NCBI RefSeq assembly: GCF_040412425.1
Contig: NC_089743.1
Location: 89,331,971 to 89,395,970, forward strand
DNA length: 64,000 nucleotides
Reading direction: 5' to 3'
Source: Macrobrachium rosenbergii
Lineage: Eukaryota > Arthropoda > Malacostraca > Decapoda > Palaemonidae
The position numbers were made by a program, and so were the translations under genes. Positions 22,476 to 32,163 of this stretch are shown here, one piece after another. Position 1 is the stretch's first letter. Each line of letters begins with the position of its first letter. The notes below the pieces were generated by a model. It was not told where the DNA came from and searched no databases. It saw nothing but the letters and a program-made list of their open reading frames with translations.

Positions 22476-23677
22476 TCCTTAGCTCCACATCTACGTTCAA
22501 TATTCATAAGAAAACAATTCTTACTATTTGTCAGTGGTATAGCCTCTGAAATTGATATATTTTAAGATTGCTATTGTACGTGATAATATACGTTATTTCC
22601 ATGTCATCTTGTAATATTTTGATTGTGCAGTACATCACTAAACACCTTGAGAGTGAGCACAGTGCTCTGTGTAACGTTCTGATTACAATGACAATTCGTG
22701 TATAACAGGGAAGACAGCTGACTGTTAATCTGGTAAGTTTGCGTGTTGAGAATCAGGATTATTTGGTGACGTTTCAGAAGCAGTTGTACCCTGTAAGATT
22801 TACCGAATGATTGCCCATGGTTCGCTTATCCGTTATTGAAGAGAGCGCATTATTTAGTAGGATTTAAACAATCGTCTCGTTTTGTGCACACCCTCTCAGT
22901 TTGCGCCATTACTACGTCGTTTCGTAAAGCAACGAAGCAATAAAGGCAAAGAGAACGAGAGAGCAATAAACTTGTGGAATTTATGACATGGCGAAAGCAT
23001 CACTACTTGTCTAAAAAAAAATCCTAATTACAGTATGCTCTTAGAATGTTAAAATGTTAAATCAATATCATTTAAATACGGGGGAAAGTTTGTTAATTTG
23101 AGAATGGTAGACATTTGAGCGCCAATAAAAAAAATATAATACATTAATTAATATATTTATCAACAAATGAAATGCTTGAATACCGCTTCAGAATGAAGAC
23201 AGTTGAAGTCAGCAAGGTTGAATATAAAGTAAAACGTATCCATGAAATTTATAAATTACTTCTTGAAAATGTTAGGCATTGAATGCTTTATTTTGGTATA
23301 CCTCTTGAAAACACCAATACATTTTCTATTATGGAAAGTGCGGTCTACGTTTTCTGTAAGACGAGACGGGCGCCTATGTTGTATTGCATTATCTTGCGAA
23401 ATTTGTGTTCTTTATCTTTCTATCGGCCGTTGATGTAAGTTATAATGAAAATAAGATGTATTCCGTTATGTTTATAGATTTTATAAAATATAAAACGCAA
23501 TAAAATGCTGATGCCGGTACAGAATAATACGATAACATTTTAATTGTATACAGCGTCTTTAGCTTATGTTTTTGCTGGGTGGAGTCAAAAGGTCCACTTT
23601 ATAATTCCTATTCCATTAAACAAATTCTAAACCAAACAACCAACCAGTATTTTAGTATATGTTTGTTGTTAAATATA
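22476..23677. other. intronic stretch, nothing recognised
   Basis: AT-rich single-copy-looking sequence without identifiable features. Confidence 0.5.
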
Positions 23678-23857
23678 CTAGCGGATCCTGAAAAATTTCA
23701 TTGGGGGCCCACCAATTTATATATATTTCTACAAAAGATTTATAAATTTTATCCCATTTCTGTATTTCTCATCTATGATATTATTTTGTCATAATTTTTC
23801 ATGGGGGGGCATATGCCCTGGTGTCCCCCCCTCCCCCGGATTGATAAATCGGCCCTG
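23678..23857. mobile_element. possible degenerate hAT-like MITE
   Basis: The left end (gcggatcctgaaaaattt) and right end (ggattgataaatcggccctg) are imperfect reverse complements of the CAGGGGCGGATCC type found at termini of some invertebrate hAT-derived MITEs. The interior carries the matching G-run (23699-23708) and C-run (23824-23837) blocks. It is diverged, and no clear 8-bp target duplication was seen. Confidence 0.35.
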
Positions 23858-24914
23858 TCATCAAGTGATAACACCGACCCACATTAAAGATGAAATCTCA
23901 TGAAACTTTAATACAGAATTTTTTTTTTTTAATATACATTCGGCGACTGCTTCATAAAAGCAACTGGAAAATTTAGAATAATTAACCGATTTCTAGTATT
24001 GCGTTTGACGGTGCACTTATGATACCAGATTTTGATGACTCAGAGTATGGAAAAAAGGCTTAATGAATAGTTTCTTGATCTTAGAGTAAATAACTTTTAA
24101 TTAAGAGATTAGGGCAGTCATATAAATATGTAGGAAACCTTACGCTTTGTCATAAAACAAAATGTATTTACTGTGTCATAATAATTAAACAAAATGTTGA
24201 AAAAGATATAACAAAACACTAAGACAAACCAAACCCTATTTAAAATAAAAACTATTTATCAGTAAACAAATCAGCACATACGGTAATAATGTTTGTGTTT
24301 CTTCTGCAAAGTATTAGCAGCAGCTGCAAACTAAACATGTCTAATGCATCATCTTTCTCTGCCTTTATGTTTTCCTGTATCCAGTGACATCAGAAGAATA
24401 TATTTTTCTGTGGAGATCACCATAAATACAGCTAAATGACTTCGAAAAAGAAGGGTCTCAAGTCCATTTTTCATAAAATCCAGAAATGAAAAGCTTTCAA
24501 AGAATACTTTAGTGAATGACGGAGTAAGGAAAAGCTAGCTTGTCTTAGATATATTGGTGCTGCAAGTAAAATTCTGATAATTTCAGACATTTTGCAGCTG
24601 GACTTCAACTCACACTGCAAGTTTTCAATTGCTGCTTAAAAGCTAAACTTCTACTTTGTATGCTGAACTGCCGAGGAGCTGTGTTTCAGTTTTTAACCTG
24701 CAGAAAATGTCAGTTGTGGGAAACAAATCTATTGAAGAAATTTTGTAAGAATCTCCAATAATTGGTATTTGTCTAACCATATTTGAGGAGTTACAATTCG
24801 TCCAGTAAGAAGAAATGCATTTATTAAAGAACAAACCCTTCAGGCAACCTTTTGAGAGTCAAATAATTTTCCTGAATTTCTTCTGTAGAAAGAGACGAAT
24901 CTGCCACTTTAAAC
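23858..24914. other. intronic stretch, nothing recognised
   Basis: AT-rich sequence with a poly-T run near 23921. No identifiable feature. Confidence 0.5.
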
Positions 24915-25220
24915 AACTTCATCTAAATCCTTGAAGTTAAAAGCCCTTGATGCTGCTGATGTAAGATTTAATATGTTCTTGGAGAATTAGATGGATATTT
25001 TTCGGAATGTTAAGCAGAGTAAGTTTTGACTCAAATGTGACATTGAATAGCCAGAATCATTACAGTGAATATCTTAATCCACTGTAATGATTCTGGCTAT
25101 TCAGTGTCACATTTGAGCCAAGAGTTACTCTGCTCAACATTTCGAAAAATATACATCTAATTCTCCAAGAACCTATTAATTTTTTACAGCAAGGGCCTTC
25201 TAGGATTTAGATGAATAGTT
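24915..25220. mobile_element. long near-perfect hairpin, arms of about 150 bases
   Basis: The left arm (about 24915-25067) and right arm (25080-25220) are reverse complements. The inner ~94 bases of each arm have only about eight mismatches by eye and no indel. The loop is 12 bases (25068-25079). Both arms share blocks such as gttcttggagaattagatg, tatttttcg and atagccagaatcattacagtg. The outer parts have diverged more and carry small indels. It has the architecture of a foldback element or a young inverted duplication. No protein is encoded. If transcribed with the host intron, it would form long double-stranded RNA. Confidence 0.85.
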
Positions 25221-26736
25221 AAGCGGCTGTGGGCTAAGAAGACGGGGAATCGATAAGTCTTTGGCTAAATAGAATAATGTATAATATCTCGATAAGTTTG
25301 CCCTTTACCAATAAATTCTAATTATCCATGAAGATTGGGAGCAAGCTCATTCTCATCTGGGAAGAACGAATAAATGCAAAAAAGAGCCGAGTCATCTCGT
25401 TTTCAGAGCAGTAATGAAGTCATTACGAAAAATGTTAGAAAATAGCAGGATCTCCGAAAATTACCCTATGGAACGCCATGTGGAATAGGTCTAGGCTCTT
25501 TAAAACATCATCAACAGTAACCTCTGTTTCCTGTCATTAAAGGCCTTGGGAGACGGGCATCCAAATTTTGCGCTCATACGTTGATATTACGAAGTTATAA
25601 ATATTTCCTAATTGAATGGGCTTTACCAAAGTTGTCTTAGGCAAAAATTAAATGGTAAAAGGGAACCATCAGTATATAATTAATTTTAAGTATCATAGCT
25701 GGAAAGAAGGTAATGTTTATATTGATGCAGTCTATATGCTCGTAATCTTTGTTGATCGAATAGACCGGAAGTCCACAAGTTGCATTTTACTTCCTTTCAC
25801 ACCTTACCACACTTACCAGAGGGATAGGGCATAGGGGCTAAATCTAAATTAGCCAGTCTATGAGCACTTGAAATCCACTCTTGCAATGTACACTTTCACA
25901 GCGTTTTTTAAAATGATGTACATAGCTGATATTCTTCTCATCTTGTAAACTGATTAATTTTAATAGAAAACCATAAGGAAAGCACTGCAGTCTTAGAAAA
26001 ATTGGTTTGAAGAACACCGTCTGGAGCTATAATGATACAAGTTTTTTTTTTTTTAGATTGCTTATCATGTATTTTCATGCTCTAATAGTTTCAAACAAAT
26101 TTGACGAGAAGTGAACCCCTACAGAAGATCAGCCCAAGTCTGAGCAGTCTCTGAAAGATGTCGGAGTAACTCAGCTTTTCGTAGTTTTTTGACTTTAGTG
26201 TTCGCCTCTAAAAGGTCTTATTCACTGTTGCAGATTGTTTACTGAATTTTATCCCGAAGGACACTTTCTTAAGAGTGAGAATCTTTTTAAAACGCCAGTC
26301 TTTGGCTGACGCGGCTTCCCAGGAGATTGTCCTGATCAATTCTCTCTTGATTATCTTGGTGAATATTTTTTGTTGCGGTCAAGTCCTTTTTTAGGGAGCC
26401 ATAAAAAAGATCGTGTTAACCAAGGATGATACCTGAGTAAATGACGTTTAGGTATATCCAGTAATAATTTTTATTATGATTTATTTATCGTTATGAGCTA
26501 GGCGAAAAATAAGTTTCTGTATAATTAAAGTATTACACGAATTTTGAATATTTTGAATGAGTGCTATGCCCAATGACAGCCTTAGATCAGATTTCTCTTT
26601 ATTTTTCACCTTCCCCGTAGTAAGATAATGATGGTATGTGTTATATTCTATTTATTTATCGTATTACTTGTTAGAATAATAAATTGCCTATTGTCATTCT
26701 CTGTTATGTATTGAGCGCTTTTGATTTGCACACACA

Positions 26737-26739
<3 letters not shown>
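25221..26739. other. intronic stretch, nothing recognised
   Basis: AT-rich sequence with a poly-T run near 26042. No gene or element identified. Confidence 0.5.

Positions 26740-26793
<54 letters not shown>
26740..26793. repeat. (TA)n microsatellite
   Basis: Pure TA tract. Confidence 0.95.
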
Positions 26794-26795
<2 letters not shown>

Positions 26796-26945
26796 ATATA
26801 TATATGTATGTATATATATACGTATTACATATATTTGGTTTTATCCTCAGTAAGCAGCTATAATTAAAAACTGAATCTAACAGTGTTTAATGTCTAGTTC
26901 TCGCTTTCTGCACGTTTGTTTAGAAGAAACATCCTACACTAGTAC

Positions 26946-27059
<114 letters not shown>

Positions 27060-27077
27060 GTCTCTGTGTGTGTGTCT

Positions 27078-27209
27078 GTGGTGCATCACTATATTGTGAT
27101 CGGAAATAATGAGTAAAAAGCCACAATCATGTAAATGAGAGAGAGTAATTTTTTGTATTTTGGAAAAATGCAGTCTCTCATTTACATTAGTGTGGCTTTT
27201 TATACTCAT
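27078..27209. mobile_element. foldback element, family C (gtggtgcatcactatattg)
   Basis: The unique head tgtggtgcatcactatattg is followed by the left arm (27109-27142, atgagtaaaaagccacaatc onward). A short spacer follows, then the reverse-complement right arm (27175-27209). The same head and arms occur in the opposite orientation at 44295-44429, so this is a dispersed family. It sits next to a TA/GT microsatellite, about 90 bases upstream of the second coding exon. Confidence 0.8.
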
Positions 27210-27300
27210 ATATGCGTGTTTGTGTGTGTACGAATAAATTCACGTATTTCCCTTCGTTTTTTGCTTTCATTGATATAATCCTTCATCGTTTTCTTTGCAG

Positions 27301-27393
27301 AGGCGATCCACGTCCACGGAGTCAGTCGCCTCATCGAAATCCGAGAAATCTGACAAAGAGAAAGAAAAAGACAGCGAGCCGGAGCCAGAACAG
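27301..27393 (+). CDS. coding exon of the same unrecognised protein (exon B, 31 codons)
   Basis: Preceded by a strong acceptor (cgttttctttgcag) and followed by a strong donor (cag|gtaagg, GT at 27394-27395). It is 93 bases long and phase 0 at both ends, so it joins exon A without a frameshift. It encodes RRSTSTESVASSKSEKSDKE followed by KEKDSEPEPEQ: a basic Ser/Thr segment, then an alternating Lys/Glu run, then an acidic proline-containing end. RRST is a plausible basophilic kinase site (family knowledge, not shown here). The product is disordered-looking and the family is unknown. The donor shows that the transcript continues beyond this point. Confidence 0.75.
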
Positions 27394-27973
27394 GTAAGGG
27401 CGTGTCATTTCAGCGTTTCCTGTTATTGGCTTTAATGTCTGTATTTACTTCAATTAATTTGTGTGATTAAATTTGACATTTTTTCCTCTTTTCGTTTTCT
27501 GGAAATGCACACCAGAAGAAAAGTGATGACTCGCTAGATTTTTTTTTTTTTTTATGAGATATTAGGTTTTTTTTTTTTTTTTATGCAGCGTTATATTAGA
27601 TCTTCAGATCTCCCTTATCCTCGCTTTTCCCCTGTTGCTAAAGCCTCGTGGAAATGAAAAGAAAAGGTAATCAAGAACCGTCTTTCTTTAGGGTACCGTA
27701 GTAACTTTTTTGTTTGTATTTCAATAATCCTTTCGTTTCCGAGAGTGGTAATTTCTCCCATTTTCTTTCGCTCTCTCTCTATTTAAAAACCGAAGAGAAA
27801 TGAATAATTATTTATTAATGATTTTTTTTATGTAACAGCAGTTATATTTCATAATACTCTCTAGCTGGTAGAACTATGTTAACAATGAACAAGAGTCAGA
27901 AAATCTTGTTGTTTTAACCATTAAAGGGCTATTTATATTATCTTGTTAAATCGCAGCGCTGATGATAAGATTT

Positions 27974-27976
<3 letters not shown>
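27394..27976. other. probable intron start, nothing else recognised
   Basis: Begins with gtaagggcg and contains two short poly-T runs (27539-27554, 27567-27582). No exon or element identified. Confidence 0.5.

Positions 27977-28046
<70 letters not shown>
27977..28046. repeat. (CT)n microsatellite
   Basis: Pure CT tract of about 70 bases. Confidence 0.95.
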
Positions 28047-28051
<5 letters not shown>

Positions 28052-28841
28052 TCTCGTTTGCCGTCCCCTTACATGAGGGTATCTGTTTCTCGTAATGAAC
28101 GGCCTGAACTTCGTAATCGGTTGCGTTTTGGTTGTACCCGGAGCAATTAAGATATTATCAGAGTGCACATTGCCCTTGCAAAAGATGTAAAAGAACCTCA
28201 GAACACCATCCAATGATACTTGACCTTTTCTTCTGTCGTATGTCTGTTGCTCCTTTAAAAAAAAAACTCGGGTCACTCTGTATCCCTAGGGATGATTTGA
28301 CAGCCAAGTTATTCTTTTCCGAGACGGAGGGAGGGACGGCCACCCTTGATCCTCTGTTGTCTTTAGATATGGTTTCTTATAGGCGAGCCGAGGTCTTGTT
28401 TACACACCGAAATCTCGCGAGTTGTCAACACACTTTGAACTGAACGACAGATGACCTCTTGTTCACGGGGGCGTTGTTGTCATTGTTGCTGAGGCATCCC
28501 CTCACCCCCCGCCCGATTTCCGCGTAGGCTATCCATTCGCTTCTCTTTGGGATATGGATAGGAAGAAGATTGTTTTCTTCAGCAGGCAGTTATTATTATT
28601 TTCATGCGTCCCTCCTCTTCTTTGATAGCAGGTTCAGCTGGTGCTATCCCTGGCTTGGGTGTCAGGTTTTTGTGGTTATGTTGGATATTTCTATTTGTCT
28701 TTCTTCTGTCTTGGACTTTGGGAGGCATTGCATTTCAGATTAAAAGCTTAAGAGTTATTTTACTGTTTTGAAATTTTATCTAAAAGTGATGAAAAGGATA
28801 TTTGAGTCCGGAGCCGAAGTTGGTTTTTTTTTCATTCTCTT
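28047..28841. other. unassigned, locally GC-richer stretch
   Basis: The 28310-28540 block is richer in G and C than its surroundings and includes a C-rich run (28499-28514). The + strand is open for 103 codons (28132-28443), but the product shows no motif I recognise and there are no convincing paired splice sites. Confidence 0.3.
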
Positions 28842-28886
28842 CTTCTTCTTCTTCTTCTTCTTCTTCTTCTTCTTCTTCTTCTTCTT
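28842..28886. repeat. (TTC)n microsatellite
   Basis: Pure trinucleotide tract of about 45 bases, preceded by T-rich sequence. The polyphenylalanine frame is an artefact. Confidence 0.95.
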
Positions 28887-29560
28887 GTTTACAGTAGATA
28901 GAATAATTCAGTACTTCTGTTCAAATACTGTTCTTTTTCCGGCTCATCTGGGAGGCAGATCATGTGAGGTTTGTCTTAGCAAGACAGATGTTCATAGTTG
29001 TAATTATCATCACTACTTTAAGTATTACGTAAATGTCTCTCTCCTTTTTGTGGCTCTTCTCAGATCAAGAAGGACTTACCCTTGTAAGACGTTCAGATTA
29101 TTAAGCGAAGGATTAAATCCCCTCATCTCTTAATTATTCTTGGAACTGACTCCGGTTACGAAAAGGAAAGAATTAGGTGCATGAAGTGAGCGTTTACTAG
29201 GTTAATGCTACTTATTTCACCTTATCTCTGTTTTCGTCGTACCATTCTATTTATTTGTTATGAAATCAATATATTTTTTCTATAAATGCTTTATTTTTAG
29301 ACTGCAGAATAAATGTGTGTTGGCATGGAAAACAGATAAACATTCGATTTCAGTGGTAAAGTCATTTCCATGGCATTTGTTTTCTGGTCTTTGACAGATC
29401 CAGCCTCTGTACTGTGGCCCTCTACTGTCTTGGTTTGAAGCTCTGTAGTCAGAGGGTGCATTTAAGAACACTATCAGTTTTCTCTTCCTTGAATGTGAAA
29501 CAGGTGTTGAGAAAATAACAATTAGTAAAAGTATCTGCAGCATTGGTGAGATGGATAGAG
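28887..29560. other. non-coding stretch, no gene recognised
   Basis: AT-rich. Nothing identified. Confidence 0.5.
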
Positions 29561-30050
29561 ATAGGTAGACTACTGGTAAATAAAATTGTCCCATTAGTAT
29601 TGAGAGAGCAAGGATTTGAGATGTACCCAGGACATGCTATTCTCTGAAGAGTAAATATGAACACTGACAAGGAAGTAAGTGTGATTCTGAAGAGGTATGA
29701 CCATGGGTATTGAGATTCTGGGTAGGAAGCTTGTATCGAAAATGAGGAATTAGTGAAGAGATGTATCATCAAGAGGCTAAAAAAAAAAAAAAGACAGATC
29801 TCCAAGACTGAGATGGGTTTGACATGTAATGAGAACGGGGTTAGGACCATTTTCACAAAAACAGTAGATATGGATGTGGTAGGGAGAAGACTTGTAGGAA
29901 GATCAAGGCAATCATGGAGAAAGGGATAGATAACGATCTTGATGGACGTTCAGACAGAAATGCACAGGACAGAGAAGGATAGAGAGAGAGCTTAATTGCA
30001 TCAACCTCTTAAAGGGAAAAGCAGACATAAAAATACTAACGATGATGTTG
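29561..30050 (+). mobile_element. LINE 3' fragment (RT C-terminal region, decayed)
   Basis: Short segments in changing frames recall the C-terminal tail of invertebrate LINE proteins. LRWV/H precedes MDVVGRRLVGRSRQSWRKG (29870-29928), which corresponds to the 'GRRPVGRPRxRW' motif, followed by a TEMHRTEKDRER segment corresponding to 'EAQDRxRWR'. Frameshifts and stops (for example after WRKG) show it is dead. It differs in sequence from the fragments at 30.9 and 56.6 kb. Confidence 0.5.
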
Positions 30051-30404
30051 ATGACTGTTCCCAGTTTTCCTACGTTTTCTTATAGCCTCTGGTGTCAGCT
30101 TACAGACAACAATCGATGAATCTCTTTGTATCTTTCTAGACAGACCTATGCCAAGAGCAGTTTATCTGCTGAGTAATCCCGTTATACTTCCACTTGAGGG
30201 TTGAGTGACATGGAAACGCAACATCTCATTTTGACTGCAGTAGAATACACAGCCATATTGCTTCACCATAAAAACAACACAGTAAGCTCAATATACAGTT
30301 AAAAATGTGGACGCAAATTTTGCTGTTGTCCCTGACGCCAAGCATCAAGTTGCTTGGAGAGATGTGTACTGGCTTTTTAGGGAAAATGTTTTCATTCACA
30401 TAAC

Positions 30405-30410
<6 letters not shown>
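30051..30410. other. non-coding stretch, no gene recognised
   Basis: Nothing identifiable before the TA tract. Confidence 0.5.
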
Positions 30411-30459
<49 letters not shown>

Positions 30460-30646
30460 TTCTGACTCACATCAGGATCGAACCCAGGTCTTTCAATTGA
30501 AAGGCAAAGGCGCTGCACACCAGGCCATACAAGTCATAAAAGAAGTGGGCAGCGCCCTTGCCTTTCAATTGAAAGACCTGGGCTCGATCCTGATATGAGT
30601 CAGAAATTTATTTCTGTACCACACGTGATTGTGTGTTGATTTTTAC

Positions 30647-30724
<78 letters not shown>
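30411..30724. repeat. (TA)n tracts flanking a foldback element
   Basis: TA repeats at 30411-30455 and 30652-30724 lie on either side of the inverted-repeat element at 30455-30610. Confidence 0.95.
30455..30610. mobile_element. foldback element with tRNA-like arms, family A
   Basis: Arms of 62 bases (30455-30516 and 30549-30610) are reverse complements with very few mismatches, around a 32-base spacer. Each arm contains caattgaaagacctgg and a B-box-like gctcgatcc, preceded by a gcagcgcccttgcc segment. The arms therefore resemble parts of a tRNA gene facing each other. The element starts exactly at the end of a TA tract. Single-arm relatives are at 2442-2494 and 48592-48672, and an inverted relative is at 52088-52313. 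Confidence 0.82.
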
Positions 30725-30727
<3 letters not shown>

Positions 30728-30889
30728 ATATATGTGTATGTATGTATGTATGTATTATGTGTGCGTATGGTTATATGAGGGTGTATATATCAGATAGCCA
30801 CAATGACCTCTTAACTTATCAATTTCCTCAAACCTTTTGGAGTCATATATCACTGCAAGTCTTGAGTCGTAACGAGAATTAAATGAGAA

Positions 30890-31560
30890 ACCTTTTCTTT
30901 CCACGGTGAAATTTAAGAGTAAATTTAGCACGAGTAAGGTTATTAGGTAAATGGAAACCAAAGGTTAATATGGTTGGCGAAAGGATGGAAGCAGCAAATA
31001 TTTGTAGGTATTTAGGAGTAATTAGTTTGGATGATGGTAGACGGAGAGAAGATGTGAAGAATAACAGAACACATGCCACTGGGAAGGTGACAGGATGTGT
31101 GCAAATGATTTGGAGAAAACTTGGGGTATATATATCTATGAAAGCCGTGGCGGTATTGTAAGAGGAGGTTATTCAGCTAATTCTTGTCTACTGTATGGAA
31201 GTGGATTGTGGTTGTTGGATGGAAATAAAAGAAGGAGGGTGGAAGCTGATGAGATGGATTATTTACTTAGCATATGGGCCGCTAGATGAAATGAGAGCTA
31301 GAAATGCTGAGATATGCAGAAGTTGCACAAAAGGTAGCATTAGGCAAAAGGATGGATTAGAGTGTTTTGAGATGGTTTGAGATAGGGAATAATAGGTTGT
31401 TGGAAAGAGCGTACAATTACAAAATTTCAGAGAAAAGGGTTTAGGATGCCCTAAGATGGGGTGGCTAAAAGGAGCATATGAAGACCTACTGTAGGAGGAG
31501 TTGGCTAGATTGTGTGAGCAATATCCAGAAAGTGACAAATTAGGTGCAAGATAAACTAGT
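30890..31560 (+). mobile_element. LINE 3' fragment (RT C-terminal domain, decayed)
   Basis: The frame at 30970-31161 reads CRYLGVISLDDGRRREDVKN and then KLGVYISMKAVAVL, matching the post-catalytic 'FKYLGxxISxDGR' and 'SMKAKxxLY' region of invertebrate LINE reverse transcriptases. After a frame change, LLYGSGLWLLDGNKRRRVEA (about 31179-31238) corresponds to the 'LLYGSExW' motif. Later pieces recall the RWFGH segment. Several frameshifts and stops make it non-functional. Confidence 0.82.
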
Positions 31561-31926
31561 TTCTTCGGCGCAATCGAGTGGTCTGTACAGCTTATATTGC
31601 TGTATGAAACTTTCAGCCACGGCCCATGAACTCAGCCACGGTCCGATGGTGGCCTCAGCCACGGCCCATGAAACTCAGCCTCTGTTGTTGGTACCTATAG
31701 TGGTGCCAAAAGTACGATTATAGCTAAATTTAACCTTAAATAAAATAAAAACTACTGAGGCTATAGGGCTGCAGTTTGGTATGTTTGATGATTGGAGGGA
31801 TGGATGATCAACATACCAATTTGCAGCCCTCTAGCCACAGTAGTTTTGAAGACCTGAGGGCGGACAGAAAAAGTGCGGATGGACAGACAGCCGTCACAAC
31901 AGTATTCTTTTACAGAAAACTAAAAG
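31560..31926 (+). mobile_element. interspersed repeat of decapod type with hairpin core
   Basis: Starts near ttcttcggcgcaatcgagt and ends near ttttacagaaaactaaaa. From memory this resembles a high-copy element of caridean and other decapod genomes; I could not verify this. A strong internal hairpin pairs 31747-31789 with 31807-31847 (about 41 bases, four mismatches and one bulge). The cagccacggcccatgaa words near 31613-31678 are repeated. No coding capacity is visible. Confidence 0.6.
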
Positions 31927-32039
31927 GTAAATGGTGATGGCCCTTCGTTATAGGTGTATGAAGCGGTTGATATGGAAGCCATTCAATGGCCTTTCTCGGA
32001 ACCATCTCCTGTTGGACAAAAGGGCTTAATGTTGCAGAT

Positions 32040-32071
32040 ATATATTTATATATAGATATATCTATACAGTA

Positions 32072-32122
<51 letters not shown>

Positions 32123-32127
32123 ATATC

Positions 32128-32162
<35 letters not shown>
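32040..32162. repeat. (TA)n-(GT)n compound microsatellite
   Basis: TA-rich sequence with interruptions, pure TA at about 32078-32148, then GT repeats to 32162. Confidence 0.9.

Positions 32163-32163
<1 letters not shown>

Noticed and set aside
28132..28443. 103-codon exon
   Set aside because: The frame crosses a poly-A run and ordinary sequence. No paired acceptor and donor flank it and the product is unrecognisable.
30549..30610. Functional tRNA gene
   Set aside because: A B-box-like sequence and a short stem are present, but I could not fold a complete cloverleaf with acceptor stem. The sequence is also one arm of an inverted repeat present elsewhere.
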